Positions 1-9,462 of a DNA stretch of 64,000 nucleotides are shown here, in pieces (within the stretch, counting starts at the first letter, position 1; each line of letters starts with the position of its first letter). The notes below the pieces were generated by a model. The model worked only from the letters and a program-made list of their open reading frames with translations. It was not told where the DNA came from and made no database searches. Source of the stretch: Bacillus cereus group sp. RP43 (GTDB lineage Bacteria > Bacillota > Bacilli > Bacillales > Bacillaceae_G); assembly GCF_040459645.1 (NCBI RefSeq), contig NZ_JARVHQ010000001.1:992001-1056000 (forward strand), read 5' to 3'. A program made the translations under genes and the position numbers.

Positions 1-69
1 AAGAAGAAAGGCAATACGTATGTTTTTTAACGTTTGAAGAATGAGACGTTCATCCTTTATTTTTTTCAC
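1..69 (-). CDS. N-terminus of an unidentified minus-strand protein (partial)
   Basis: Only the first 23 codons lie in the window; the gene continues past position 1. The proposed start is GTG at 69-67, preceded by AGGAG with a 9-nt spacer. An in-frame ATG lies three codons upstream, but it abuts the AGGAG and is a poor start. The peptide begins MKKIKDERLILQTLKNIR and then turns hydrophobic (IAFLL), which suggests a small membrane protein. Nothing visible allows a family assignment, and the gene could also be an over-called reading frame. Confidence 0.45.
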   Translation of the reverse strand, partial: MKKIKDERLILQTLKNIRIAFLL

Positions 70-207
70 AATATCCATCTCCTGTTTATTATGATTTCGC
101 TGTTATACCAATTGTAACATATATATTACATTAATCAATTTATAATTTACATAAATTTCAATTGGTTGAAAGAGGAAGAAAAATATATTTAGAAATATGT
201 TGCGCTT

Positions 208-236
208 CTACCTTGTTAATGTTATATTAGCAAAGC
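208..236 (+). promoter_or_regulatory. SigA-type promoter of the small-RNA candidate
   Basis: A TTGCGC box, a 17-nt spacer and a TATATT box end at about 231. Transcription would start near 237, just upstream of a structured segment that ends in a strong terminator and holds no credible reading frame. Confidence 0.5.
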
Positions 237-354
237 GATGAGCTAATTTACGTAAGACGAGAGATATGCTTAAGTGCTAAACACGCGAATGTGGTCGCCT
301 GGTCTCTCGCCGTAAACGCATCAAGACGCCTGCTTTGCAGGCGTCTTTCATTTT
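237..354 (+). ncRNA. Candidate structured small RNA with its own promoter and terminator
   Basis: This is an intergenic transcript candidate of about 115 nt. CGAGAGA (258-264) can pair with TCTCTCG (303-309), enclosing a smaller GCGA/TCGC hairpin. It is followed by an 11-bp terminator stem AAGACGCCTGC / GCAGGCGTCTT (323-347) and a T-rich stretch. There is no start codon with a ribosome site. I do not recognise the family. It could be an independent sRNA or a leader whose second terminator (374-408) shields bofC. Confidence 0.45.
323..354 (+). terminator. Rho-independent terminator of the small-RNA candidate
   Basis: An 11-bp perfect GC-rich stem (323-333 with 337-347), a 3-nt loop and a following T-rich tail. 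Confidence 0.75.
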
Positions 355-373
355 ATATAAAAGTAAATGATAC

Positions 374-408
374 ATGCAGATAGGATAAATTCTTATCTGC
401 ATTTTTTA
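374..408 (+). terminator. Second terminator upstream of bofC
   Basis: ATGCAGATA (374-382) pairs with TATCTGCAT (394-402), followed by a T-rich tract. It lies in tandem with the terminator at 323-354 and isolates bofC from upstream transcription. Confidence 0.65.
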
Positions 409-510
409 TTTTCCTTAGAAATTTAATGCGATTGTTTATATGGATAAAACCCCCATTTCCGGAAAAACTACAAATGAAAGTATGATTTTGCCTAGAAGAG
501 GTGAACGGAA

Positions 511-1026
511 ATGAAATGGATACTAATTGCAGTGCAAGCTTTCGTTATGATGTTTTGCTTAGCTTATGGATCCGATGTGAGGGCAGAAGTAGTAGAAAAA
601 GAACCTCAAGTTACAATTTTATTAGAGCGCATGTATGTTGATGGAGAAGTAAGCGAGGAAATACTGACAGAAAAAGTAGCGGATTTAGAAAAGTTTTTGC
701 AGCAATATAAAGAATGGCAACTTGTTGATCGTGATGATGTGCAAATCGTATTACAAAGGAAAGTTGATGATATTTCTCCTTTACTGAAAACGAGCGGTTA
801 TTTTGGTGTTTCAGAGGAAGGGATATTGCAAATTTTCAAAGGGGTACCGAAAAGTGATAACGCGATCCATTCCTTCTTTCAAATTGATATGAAAAAGCTT
901 GAAAGTTATGAGCGTGCGGAATTGAAACGTGGTATTCGCATAAAATCAAAAGAAGGTTTTGTGAAGACAATCGAAAAAATGAAGCAGTATGCAGTGCAAA
1001 ATAAGAAAAAAAGCAGCTCAGGGTGA
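511..1026 (+). CDS. bofC: BofC, intercompartmental sporulation checkpoint protein
   Basis: BofC (bypass-of-forespore) is made in the forespore and exported to the intermembrane space. There it restrains the SpoIVB protease and so delays pro-SigK processing until the forespore is ready. The 171-residue protein has a signal peptide (about residues 1-25, ending near DVRA). Its mature domain carries the family segments YVDGEVSEE, VDDISPLLKTSGYFG and SFFQID. The ATG has GAGGTG upstream. The gene sits next to ruvA in Bacillus, as here, but is separated by a minus-strand lipoprotein gene. The stop codon lies inside the shared terminator hairpin at 1005-1037. No convincing SigG promoter could be fixed by eye. 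Confidence 0.88.
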   Translation: MKWILIAVQAFVMMFCLAYGSDVRAEVVEKEPQVTILLERMYVDGEVSEEILTEKVADLEKFLQQYKEWQLVDRDDVQIVLQRKVDDISPLLKTSGYFGVSEEGILQIFKGVPKSDNAIHSFFQIDMKKLESYERAELKRGIRIKSKEGFVKTIEKMKQYAVQNKKKSSSG

Positions 1027-1037
1027 GCTGCTTTTTC
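1005..1037. terminator. Bidirectional terminator between bofC and the siderophore-binding gene
   Basis: AAAGCAGCTCA (to 1020) pairs with TGAGCTGCTTT, with the bofC stop codon TGA as part of the 3' arm. A and T tracts on both sides let it serve both converging genes. Confidence 0.8.
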
Positions 1038-1982
1038 TTATTTATTCTTAGCTAAAATCTCTTTTGCGATTTCATCAATTAGCATATCTTTTCCGATTGG
1101 ATTGAATGCTTTCGTATTGAAGACTTCATTCGATACTTCATATACGTGATTATTTTTTACTGCTTTATTATCTTTCCAAACCGCACTGTTTTTATAGTCT
1201 TCGTATACTTTATCAGCTTCTCCGCCGAAGTTTACAATAAACATTTGATCAGGCTGGAATGCAACAAGACCTTCTAGTGATACTTGTGCCATCGTTTGTT
1301 TTAAATCTGTACCTTTTGTTGCTGGAAGCTTTAAGTCGTTAAAGATGATGTCACCGTATCCGAAGCTACCGTATACACGGAAGTTTTGTGGTGTAACTGC
1401 AACGAACATAAAGTTCTCATCTTTTGTTTTCTCTTTAATTTTTTTAGATAAAGAATCTGCTTTTTTATCGTAATCTGCAATCCATTTGTCTGCTTTCTTT
1501 TCTTCGTCAAATAGTTTACCTACTTCTTTAAACTTACCGCGCCAGTCTTCTAGATTTGTTTCTAGAACAACAGTTGGTGCAACCTTTTCTAATTGATCGT
1601 AAATTTTCAATTGACGATTGTTTAAAATAATTAAGTCGGGTTTTAAAGCAGTAACAGCTTCTAAATCAACTTTAGGTGCCCAGTACCAGCCAACTGCTTT
1701 TACGCCGTCTAGTTTGTCTGTTAAGTGGTTTTGGATTTTATCTTTATATGTGTTTGCTGTACCAACAGGTTTGTGTCCAAGAAGTAATAACTCTTCTGTT
1801 GATCCAGATAAGTCAACAATTCTCTTTGGATTTACTGGAATTGTAGCTTCCCCTTTAGCGTGTTTTACAACTTTCGTTTTCGGTTGTTCTTTTGCTTTTG
1901 ATTCTTCTTTTTGAGAAGAACAGCCAACAATAGAAAGAACGACTAGCATAATAGTAAATAAAATAAATAGCTTTTGTTTCAT
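1038..1982 (-). CDS. Siderophore-binding lipoprotein (FecB/FhuD-type ABC substrate-binding protein)
   Basis: An extracytoplasmic receptor of the periplasmic-binding type (PF01497) that would deliver a ferric siderophore or ferric citrate to an ABC permease. The 314-residue protein has a signal peptide with a lipobox cysteine at residue 21 (SIVGC), then a two-lobe binding domain with the family segments NPKRIVDL near residue 52 and LKPDLIILN near 113. No permease or ATPase gene is adjacent, so this is an orphan receptor. A Fur-like box overlaps its promoter region (2004-2024). The true ligand cannot be told from sequence alone; ferric citrate and hydroxamate-type siderophores are both possible. 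Confidence 0.85.
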   Translation of the reverse strand: MKQKLFILFTIMLVVLSIVGCSSQKEESKAKEQPKTKVVKHAKGEATIPVNPKRIVDLSGSTEELLLLGHKPVGTANTYKDKIQNHLTDKLDGVKAVGWYWAPKVDLEAVTALKPDLIILNNRQLKIYDQLEKVAPTVVLETNLEDWRGKFKEVGKLFDEEKKADKWIADYDKKADSLSKKIKEKTKDENFMFVAVTPQNFRVYGSFGYGDIIFNDLKLPATKGTDLKQTMAQVSLEGLVAFQPDQMFIVNFGGEADKVYEDYKNSAVWKDNKAVKNNHVYEVSNEVFNTKAFNPIGKDMLIDEIAKEILAKNK

Positions 1983-2003
1983 CCTGATGTAACCCCTTTA
2001 ATT

Positions 2004-2024
2004 AATATTGATAATCATTATTGA
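2004..2024 (-). promoter_or_regulatory. Fur box
   Basis: AATATTGATAATCATTATT matches the GATAATNATTATC core of the Bacillus Fur operator. It lies between the predicted -10 and the start of the siderophore-binding gene, so iron-replete Fur would block transcription. Confidence 0.75.
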
Positions 2025-2031
2025 CTCCTGT

Positions 2032-2061
2032 ATAGTAATGTTCTTTTTGTATTTATGTCAA
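2032..2061 (-). promoter_or_regulatory. SigA-type promoter of the siderophore-binding gene
   Basis: On the minus strand TTGACA (2061-2056), an 18-nt spacer and TACTAT (2037-2032), with the Fur box immediately downstream. Confidence 0.6.
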
Positions 2062-2086
2062 TAGAAAAAAACGGAAATTGTAAACA

Positions 2087-2123
2087 GGGAACATTTGTTG
2101 GGGCAGTCTCGCTTTTCTATTGT
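2087..2123 (+). promoter_or_regulatory. ruvAB promoter with LexA (SOS) box
   Basis: GAACATTTGTTG (2089-2100) matches the Bacillus LexA operator core GAAC-N4-GTTC at all but the last base. It overlaps the -35 of a TTGTTG-N17-TATTGT promoter (2095-2123), which is the expected geometry for SOS control of ruvAB. Confidence 0.6.
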
Positions 2124-2171
2124 TAAATATGTTAAAATGGAATACATGATTTGAGAGGGAGAGGTCGTATT

Positions 2172-2789
2172 TTGTTTGAATATGTTACAGGTTACGTGGA
2201 GTATGTAGGACCGGAATATGTCGTAATTGATCATAATGGAATTGGTTATCAAATTTTCACACCAAATCCGTATGTATTTCAAAGAAGTAAGCAAGAAATT
2301 CGTGTCTATACATATCATTATGTGAGAGAAGATATTATGGCACTTTACGGATTTAAAACACGTGAAGAGCGTTTATTATTTACAAAATTGTTAGGTGTAT
2401 CGGGGATTGGGCCAAAAGGTGCTCTTGCAATTCTAGCTTCTGGTCAAACAGGACAGGTCGTTCAAGCGATTGAACATGAAGATGAGAAGTTTTTAGTGAA
2501 ATTCCCAGGTGTCGGAAAGAAAACAGCACGCCAAATGATTTTAGACTTAAAAGGAAAACTAGCAGATGTCGTGCCAGATGCATTTGTTGATCTGTTCTCG
2601 GATGTCGAAAGTTTTGATCAGAAGAAAGGTTCATCAACTGAGCTTGATGAGGCGCTTGAAGCACTACGAGCACTTGGTTACGCGGAGAGAGAAGTTTCTC
2701 GCGTTGTACCAGAACTATTAAAAGAATCACTTACAACGGATCAGTATATCAAAAAGGCACTTAGTCTTTTACTAAATGGTAAGAGGTGA
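2172..2789 (+). CDS. ruvA: Holliday junction branch migration protein RuvA
   Basis: RuvA binds four-way DNA junctions as a tetramer and loads the RuvB motor. The 205-residue protein has an OB-fold domain (about 1-62), two helix-hairpin-helix motifs (LLGVSGIG at 73-80, FPGVGKKTA at 111-119) and a flexible C-terminal RuvB-contact domain (from about 155). I chose the TTG at 2172, spaced correctly from GAGGGAGAGG, because the family protein begins at this point (FEYVTG). The in-frame ATG at 2151 has no ribosome site and adds seven unconserved residues. The stop lies 5 nt before the ruvB start, so the two are probably translationally coupled. Confidence 0.95.
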   Translation: MFEYVTGYVEYVGPEYVVIDHNGIGYQIFTPNPYVFQRSKQEIRVYTYHYVREDIMALYGFKTREERLLFTKLLGVSGIGPKGALAILASGQTGQVVQAIEHEDEKFLVKFPGVGKKTARQMILDLKGKLADVVPDAFVDLFSDVESFDQKKGSSTELDEALEALRALGYAEREVSRVVPELLKESLTTDQYIKKALSLLLNGKR

Positions 2790-2794
2790 GTATA

Positions 2795-3796
2795 ATGGAC
2801 GAACGTCTCCTTTCAGGGGAATCTGGATATGAAGATGCGGATTTAGAGTATTCATTACGGCCACAGACGCTCCGTCAGTATATTGGCCAAGATAAAGCGA
2901 AACATAATTTAGAAGTGTTTATTGAAGCGGCGAAAATGCGTGAAGAAACGTTAGATCACGTACTTTTATATGGACCACCTGGACTTGGTAAAACGACGCT
3001 TGCGAATATTATTGCCAATGAAATGGGTGTTAACATTCGAACAACGTCAGGTCCTGCAATTGAAAGACCAGGAGATTTAGCGGCTGTATTAACAGCACTT
3101 CAGCCTGGGGATGTATTATTTATTGATGAAATTCATCGTTTGCATAGATCTATTGAAGAAGTGTTATACCCAGCGATGGAAGACTTTTGCCTTGATATCG
3201 TTATTGGGAAAGGACCGTCAGCTCGCTCTGTACGTCTAGACTTACCTCCATTTACGCTAGTTGGGGCAACGACGCGTGCAGGTGCATTATCAGCACCACT
3301 TCGTGACCGTTTTGGTGTACTTTCACGATTAGAGTACTATACAGTAGATCAGCTTTCTGCGATTGTAGAACGTACAGCAGAAGTGTTTGAAGTTGAAATA
3401 GATTCGTTAGCTGCATTAGAAATTGCAAGACGTGCCCGTGGTACACCTCGTATTGCGAATCGTCTATTACGACGTGTACGTGACTTCGCACAAGTTCGCA
3501 GTGACGGAACGATTGCGATGGAAATTACACAAATGGCGTTAGAACTATTGCAAGTAGATAAATTAGGACTTGATCATATCGATCATAAATTACTGCTTGG
3601 TATTATTGAAAAGTTCCGCGGTGGTCCAGTTGGATTAGAAACTGTTTCAGCAACGATAGGGGAAGAATCGCATACGATTGAAGATGTGTATGAGCCGTAT
3701 TTATTACAAATTGGCTTTTTACAAAGAACGCCAAGAGGCCGGATCGTAACGCCGCTCGCATATGAGCATTTCGGAATGGAGATGCCAAAAGTATGA
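2795..3796 (+). CDS. ruvB: Holliday junction branch migration ATPase RuvB
   Basis: The hexameric AAA+ motor that drives branch migration with RuvA. The 333-residue protein shows Walker A GPPGLGKT (60-67), Walker B FIDEIH (109-114), a GATTRAG sensor region (157-163), an LRDRFG arginine-finger segment and a C-terminal winged helix. The ATG at 2795 follows AGAGGTGAG; an upstream in-frame ATG at 2786 is inside that ribosome site. The 3' end overlaps the next small gene by four bases (ATGA). Confidence 0.96.
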   Translation: MDERLLSGESGYEDADLEYSLRPQTLRQYIGQDKAKHNLEVFIEAAKMREETLDHVLLYGPPGLGKTTLANIIANEMGVNIRTTSGPAIERPGDLAAVLTALQPGDVLFIDEIHRLHRSIEEVLYPAMEDFCLDIVIGKGPSARSVRLDLPPFTLVGATTRAGALSAPLRDRFGVLSRLEYYTVDQLSAIVERTAEVFEVEIDSLAALEIARRARGTPRIANRLLRRVRDFAQVRSDGTIAMEITQMALELLQVDKLGLDHIDHKLLLGIIEKFRGGPVGLETVSATIGEESHTIEDVYEPYLLQIGFLQRTPRGRIVTPLAYEHFGMEMPKV

Positions 3797-3993
3797 CGGA
3801 GATGCCAAAGCTGCTTATTACAGCTGGTATTTTGCTCATTGTTGCTGGATTAGCTTGGAAGTTCATAGGAAGGCTTCCAGGCGATATTTTTGTGAAAAAA
3901 GGTAACGTTACCTTTTATTTTCCTATCATTACATGTATTGTGTTAAGTATTGTATTATCTTTTATTATGTATATAATAAATCGATTCAAATAA
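3793..3993 (+). CDS. DUF2905 family small membrane protein
   Basis: A 66-residue protein with two membrane segments (about residues 6-22 and 43-61) and the family core [13 protein letters not shown] between them. This matches DUF2905, found between ruvB and queA in many Bacillaceae. The ATG overlaps the ruvB stop (ATGA), so translation is probably coupled. An alternative ATG at 3802 is nearly on top of its own GGAG and is less likely. Function unknown. Confidence 0.8.
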   Translation: MTEMPKLLITAGILLIVAGLAWKFIGRLPGDIFVKKGNVTFYFPIITCIVLSIVLSFIMYIINRFK

Positions 3994-4012
3994 GAAATAG
4001 GTGGATACAGTT

Positions 4013-5065
4013 ATGGATATTAATTTGTTTGATTTTCATTTACCAGAAGAGCTCATTGCACAAATTCCGCTTGAAGAGCGTGAAACATCAAGATTGATGA
4101 TGTTAGACCGTGAAACAGGAGATATTGAGCACAAACATTTTACGGACATTCTTTCTTACTTACATGAGGGGGATTGCTTAGTTTTAAATGAAACGAAAGT
4201 TATGCCTGCTCGCTTGCACGGTGTGAAAGAAGATACAGGTGCACACATTGAAGTGCTTCTTTTGAAACAAGAAGAAGGCGATAAGTGGGAAACGCTTATA
4301 AAGCCAGCGAAGCGTGTAAAAGAAGGAACTGTCATCTCTTTTGGTGAAGGAAAGTTAAAAGCAACTTGCATTGGAACAGCAGATCAAGGTGGGCGTCAAC
4401 TTGAGTTTTCATATGACGGCATCTTTTATGAAATTTTAGACGAGCTTGGAGAAATGCCACTTCCTCCATATATTAAAGAAACGCTAGAAGATCGCGATCG
4501 TTATCAAACGGTATATGCGAAGGAAATAGGTTCAGCAGCAGCACCGACAGCTGGACTTCACTTTACAGAAGAGTTACTCGAGAAATTGAAGCAAAAAGGC
4601 GTTGGGTTAGCGTTCATTACACTCCATGTAGGACTTGGAACATTTAGACCAGTTTCTGCAGATACGATTGAAGAGCATCATATGCACGCAGAGTATTACC
4701 ATATGTCTGAAGAGACAGCTGCGTTATTAAACCGCGTAAAAGAGAATGGCGGACGTATTATTACAGTAGGTACGACATCAACTCGTACGTTAGAAACGAT
4801 TGCGACAGATTATAGTGGTAAGCTTTGCGCCGCTTCTGGCTGGACAGATATTTTTATGTACCCAGGATATGAATTTAAAGCAATTGATGGTTTAATTACA
4901 AACTTCCATTTGCCGAAATCAACATTAATTATGCTTGTAAGTGCATTTGCAAATAGAGATAATGTACTTCATGCTTATAATGAAGCAGTAAAAGAAAAAT
5001 ATCGTTTCTTTAGCTTCGGTGATGCGATGTTCGTTGCATCTCACGCTAAAATGAGAAACAAATAA
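4013..5065 (+). CDS. queA: S-adenosylmethionine:tRNA ribosyltransferase-isomerase QueA
   Basis: QueA transfers and isomerises the ribosyl group of SAM onto preQ1 at tRNA position 34, giving epoxyqueuosine. The 350-residue protein begins [17 protein letters not shown] and has family segments such as [12 protein letters not shown] (about 170-181), a [10 protein letters not shown] stretch and [14 protein letters not shown] near the C-terminus. The chosen ATG has AGGTGG upstream; an in-frame ATG four codons earlier overlaps that site. It lies directly upstream of tgt, the previous enzyme in the pathway. Confidence 0.95.
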   Translation: MDINLFDFHLPEELIAQIPLEERETSRLMMLDRETGDIEHKHFTDILSYLHEGDCLVLNETKVMPARLHGVKEDTGAHIEVLLLKQEEGDKWETLIKPAKRVKEGTVISFGEGKLKATCIGTADQGGRQLEFSYDGIFYEILDELGEMPLPPYIKETLEDRDRYQTVYAKEIGSAAAPTAGLHFTEELLEKLKQKGVGLAFITLHVGLGTFRPVSADTIEEHHMHAEYYHMSEETAALLNRVKENGGRIITVGTTSTRTLETIATDYSGKLCAASGWTDIFMYPGYEFKAIDGLITNFHLPKSTLIMLVSAFANRDNVLHAYNEAVKEKYRFFSFGDAMFVASHAKMRNK

Positions 5066-5074
5066 AAGGAGTAA

Positions 5075-6217
<1,143 letters not shown>

Positions 6218-6244
6218 TACATAATTTAAAAGGAGGAACAAAAG

Positions 6245-6505
6245 ATGAATCCAGGTATGATGAATATCATTATGATCGTTGCGATGTTTGCGATTTTCTA
6301 TTTCTTATTAATTCGCCCGCAACAAAAGCGTCAAAAAGCAGTAGCTCAAATGCAAAATGAGTTGTCAAAAGGTGATGCTATCGTAACAATCGGTGGTTTA
6401 CACGGTACAATCGAATCAGTAGACGAAACGAAAATCGTTGTTAAATCTGGTGGTTCACACTTAACTTTCGATCGTAATGCGATTCGTGAAGTTGTGAAAA
6501 ACTAA
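6245..6505 (+). CDS. yajC: Preprotein translocase accessory subunit YajC
   Basis: A small single-span membrane protein that associates with SecDF in the Sec translocase. The 86-residue product has one N-terminal membrane helix (about 5-21), the family signature FLLIRPQQKR, then a cytoplasmic domain (VTIGGLHGTI). A strong AAAGGAGG precedes the ATG. It ends the queA-tgt transcript at a clear terminator, as in B. subtilis (yrbF). Confidence 0.93.
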   Translation: MNPGMMNIIMIVAMFAIFYFLLIRPQQKRQKAVAQMQNELSKGDAIVTIGGLHGTIESVDETKIVVKSGGSHLTFDRNAIREVVKN

Positions 6506-6510
6506 TGATG

Positions 6511-6545
6511 AAGGCCCTGCATGAAATGTGCAGGGCCTTTTTTTA
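6511..6545 (+). terminator. Terminator after yajC
   Basis: AAGGCCCTGCA (6511-6521) pairs perfectly with TGCAGGGCCTT (6529-6539), followed by T7. The opposite-strand gene ends just at its edge. Confidence 0.9.
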
Positions 6546-6926
6546 ATTGTTTTGTTTTGACATATTTACACCGAAAATGCCTCCGAGTGTACTCGCACCC
6601 ATTAATGCTAATTGGTAGAGTAACTGTGAGTTCGATAAAGTTTGAGAGAAGCCTAAATAGTTAACGAGAAAGACGAGAAGAGTGAATGTGAGTCCTGTAG
6701 TGAAACCTACTAACCAACCTTTTCCTTGTGCCTTTTTACCAGCAATAAATCCAGACATAAGCATAGATAGAAGGGCTATTATAAAAATAGTAATTACTAA
6801 TGTCCCTTCATTAATATTCGTAAATTTTAATAAAAGAGCCATGATCATACTTGTAATAGAGGCGAGGATTAATAGGGTAATAATACCGAAGCCGATTGCG
6901 CTCGATAATTTTTTCGTTCCATCCAT
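6543..6926 (-). CDS. TIGR04086 family membrane protein (YrzE-like)
   Basis: A 127-residue, very hydrophobic protein with four predicted membrane helices and a short charged loop GKKAQGKG between helices two and three. Position and character match YrzE of B. subtilis, which sits between yajC and the DUF421 gene. GGGGGA precedes the ATG. Function unknown. It is transcribed against the yajC operon and shares its terminator region. Confidence 0.8.
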   Translation of the reverse strand: MDGTKKLSSAIGFGIITLLILASITSMIMALLLKFTNINEGTLVITIFIIALLSMLMSGFIAGKKAQGKGWLVGFTTGLTFTLLVFLVNYLGFSQTLSNSQLLYQLALMGASTLGGIFGVNMSKQNN

Positions 6927-7030
6927 TATGCATTCCCCCTTTTTAATACAAGCATATTTTCATTTTGTTTAAGTTAGACTAGTTTCTTTTTTGTAGGGGA
7001 GCCTATAAGTAAAAAAAAGGGGGTGCAGAA

Positions 7031-7687
7031 ATGGAATGGGTATCAATAATCGGACGAACAATGCTTTTGTATACAATCATATTAATTATTTTTCGTCTTA
7101 TGGGTAAACGTGAAATTGGAGAATTAAGTGTATTAGATTTGGTTGTATTCATTATGCTCGGTGAAATGGCTGTAGTGGCAATTGAAAATACAGATAAATC
7201 ACTTTGGCATCAATTAGTTCCAATGATTTTTCTAATGTGTATACAAATCATTTTGTCGATCATTTCTTTAAAGTTCCAGCGTTTTCGGCATTTAATAGAA
7301 GGAGAGCCTGCGATTCTTGTGAATGCGGGTAAAATTGATGAAAAAAAGATGCGGAAGCAGCGATATAACATAGATGATTTATTGATGCAACTACGTGAGC
7401 AAGGAATCGGAGATGTACGTGATGTAGAATACGCTATTTTAGAACCATCTGGAAAGTTATCTGTCTTTCAAAAACAAAAAAGTAAAAAGAGCAAAAATGA
7501 TACACCAATCTTTACACTCCCGCTAATTATTGATGGAGAAATTCAATCTAATCATTTGCAAATGATTGAGCATACAAATGAGTGGCTCATTGAGAAATTG
7601 AATAACTTAGGTTATAAAGATGTGAAACAGATTGTATATTGTAGTTTTCAAAATGGACAATTTTTTGTTGATTTGAAAGAAAATTAG
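7031..7687 (+). CDS. DUF421 domain membrane protein (YrbG-like)
   Basis: A 218-residue protein with an N-terminal membrane region of three helices (about 8-75) and a soluble C-terminal domain typical of DUF421/YetF proteins. It contains RLMGKREIGELSVLDLVVFIMLGE, a family signature whose first part lies near residue 22. Many Bacilli carry several paralogs, some linked to spores. GGGGGTG lies 7 nt before the ATG. It stands alone between yrzE and spoVB, both on the other strand. Precise role unknown. Confidence 0.85.
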   Translation: MEWVSIIGRTMLLYTIILIIFRLMGKREIGELSVLDLVVFIMLGEMAVVAIENTDKSLWHQLVPMIFLMCIQIILSIISLKFQRFRHLIEGEPAILVNAGKIDEKKMRKQRYNIDDLLMQLREQGIGDVRDVEYAILEPSGKLSVFQKQKSKKSKNDTPIFTLPLIIDGEIQSNHLQMIEHTNEWLIEKLNNLGYKDVKQIVYCSFQNGQFFVDLKEN

Positions 7688-7688
7688 A

Positions 7689-7713
7689 GGCTTACCATTT
7701 TGAATGGCAAGCC
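7689..7713. terminator. Bidirectional terminator between the DUF421 gene and spoVB
   Basis: GGCTTaCCATT (7689-7699) pairs with AATGGcAAGCC (7703-7713) with one mismatch between convergent genes. The T tracts are weak on both sides. Confidence 0.55.
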
Positions 7714-7716
7714 CGC

Positions 7717-9276
7717 TTATTTCAAAAATGAAAGTTTACGAATGATAGGGAGACGACTTAATTCTTCTTTTCGAATGAGTTTGAAAACGAAGAGGAGAAT
7801 GATATAAACGATTGTTGTTAAGGTGATTTCCCATAACGTTTGTACGCCAAGTGAATGAGAAAAAACAATATGCTTATGAAGATAAAAACCGAAGGTACCA
7901 GCAATCCCGATAGCAATTCCACCGAAAATATAGTCTTTTGCGTAGATGGTAAATGCAATTTTCTTTAAAACAGTGGCGTAGTGAAGGAATGTTACGGTTA
8001 CTATATTCGCTGCGATGGCGAGGGCAACCCCCATCATTTGGAACTCTGGGCGTGAAGCGAGTGCAAAAATAACGATTAATTTTACGATAGCGCCAATAAA
8101 GGTGTTCATCATAGCAGCGCGTGCTAAGTTTAAAGCTTGCAACACAGACGTAAGGGGACTTTGGAAATAATGAAATAAAAAGCAAGGTGCAAGAAGCTGG
8201 ATGAAAGCGACCGCGTTGTCTGATCCGTACATGAGAGTTAAAACTGGAGAAGCAAATACATATAATATAACGACTGACCATCCGCCGGTTATTAAGGAGA
8301 TCCGAAGTGCTTGTTGTAATCGGTGTTCCACTAATTTGTGTTGTCTCTTTGCCATTGCCTCGCTAATTGATGGGACGAGTGCTGTAGAAAGAGCATATGT
8401 AATAAAGGCTGGCAGTGATAGAAGCGGGAACGCATATCCGTTTAACATACCGTATTGCTGAGTTGCGACAGATGCAGCAACGCCGGCGATCGCTAAGCTT
8501 TGCATAACGACGATAGGTTCAAAGAAATAAGAAACGGAACCAATTAAACGGCTTCCTGTAGTTGGTAAAGCAATGTCCATAAGGGAATAAAACGTATTTT
8601 TGCTCTCCTTTACAGTAGTGAAAAATCCAGAGCGTATAGATAAATGTTTTTCGCGTTGGAATAAAGTAAGTAAAAATAATAAAGATGCAACTTCGCCCAG
8701 AACAGCTGATAGCATGGCACCGGCTGCAGCATATTCTACGCCGTAAGGTAAAAATAACTGAATGCATACAGCGATAATTGTAATGCGGACAACTTGTTCT
8801 ATGACTTGAGCATAAGCGCTCGGCTTCATATTTTGTTTCCCTTGGAAATAACCACGTAAAACGGAAGAAACTGCAATAACAGGGACGACAGGTAAAATAG
8901 CCATTAATGGATAGTAAGTTCTTTCATCTGTTAATAATGTTTTTGCTAAAATAGGTGTGAGTAGCATAATCCCAATTGTTAAAATGATACTAATAATGGA
9001 TGTAACGGCTAGCGAGACAGTTAATATTTTTTTAACTCTTTGCTTATCGTTCACTGCTTCCGCTTCTGCTACAAATTTTGCGATTGCAACAGGAAGGCCA
9101 ATTTGTGTTAATGTTATTGCTAAAATGAAGGTGGGGACAGCCATCATATAAAGGCCAACGCCTTCTTCTCCTAAAATACGTGCCATTACAATGCGGTTAA
9201 TAAATCCAAGGATTTTTGTAATAAAGCCGGCTATCATTAAAATAAATGCACCTTTTAAAAAGCTTTGTCTCGTCAT
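7717..9276 (-). CDS. spoVB: Stage V sporulation protein B, MATE/MurJ-type lipid flippase
   Basis: SpoVB is a polytopic oligosaccharide/lipid flippase needed for spore cortex assembly. The 519-residue protein has about 14 hydrophobic segments and the family N-terminus (SFLKGAFILMIAGFITKILG). AGGAG lies 6 nt before the ATG. Upstream on the minus strand, GTCATTC (9350-9344) and CATATAAAT (9329-9321) resemble a mother-cell SigE promoter, which would suit its known expression, though the match is only moderate. Gene order is as in B. subtilis. Confidence 0.92.
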   Translation of the reverse strand: MTRQSFLKGAFILMIAGFITKILGFINRIVMARILGEEGVGLYMMAVPTFILAITLTQIGLPVAIAKFVAEAEAVNDKQRVKKILTVSLAVTSIISIILTIGIMLLTPILAKTLLTDERTYYPLMAILPVVPVIAVSSVLRGYFQGKQNMKPSAYAQVIEQVVRITIIAVCIQLFLPYGVEYAAAGAMLSAVLGEVASLLFLLTLFQREKHLSIRSGFFTTVKESKNTFYSLMDIALPTTGSRLIGSVSYFFEPIVVMQSLAIAGVAASVATQQYGMLNGYAFPLLSLPAFITYALSTALVPSISEAMAKRQHKLVEHRLQQALRISLITGGWSVVILYVFASPVLTLMYGSDNAVAFIQLLAPCFLFHYFQSPLTSVLQALNLARAAMMNTFIGAIVKLIVIFALASRPEFQMMGVALAIAANIVTVTFLHYATVLKKIAFTIYAKDYIFGGIAIGIAGTFGFYLHKHIVFSHSLGVQTLWEITLTTIVYIILLFVFKLIRKEELSRLPIIRKLSFLK

Positions 9277-9358
9277 ACTCTTCTCCTACCTTCTCAAAAT
9301 CAATGGAATGATTTACAATAATTTATATGCACGTATGAGACAAGAATGACAAGCATTT

Positions 9359-9425
9359 AAGAGAGTGAAGTATGAATGGTACTCTTGAAAGAAGTTATTA
9401 CTGTCCATTAGAGCGGGATTAAAAG
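9359..9425 (+). repeat. Dispersed intergenic repeat, copy A
   Basis: A weak hairpin (AAGAG / CTCTT) is followed by the tail TTACTGTCCATTAGAGCGGG and ATTAAAAG. Three more copies of this tail occur at 12434, 30446 and 58229, always on the plus strand and outside genes. Confidence 0.55.
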
Positions 9426-9462
9426 CGACTTTTCGTGCTGAAATAAGAAGGAGATGTTATAT

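Noticed and set aside
5..340. 6S RNA at the window start
   Set aside because: The candidate transcript is about 115 nt, much shorter than the ~190 nt expected, and lacks the long double helix with central bubble.
1618..1914. Open frame on the plus strand inside the siderophore-binding gene
   Set aside because: It is the antisense of a well-supported lipoprotein gene, lacks a ribosome site and matches no family.
2058..2318. Minus-strand frame across the ruvA start
   Set aside because: Overlaps the ruvA promoter and coding region; no ribosome site and no recognisable protein character.
7874..8281. Minus-strand frame inside spoVB in another phase
   Set aside because: The product is rich in Arg, Ser and Cys with no domain; a shadow of the real gene.
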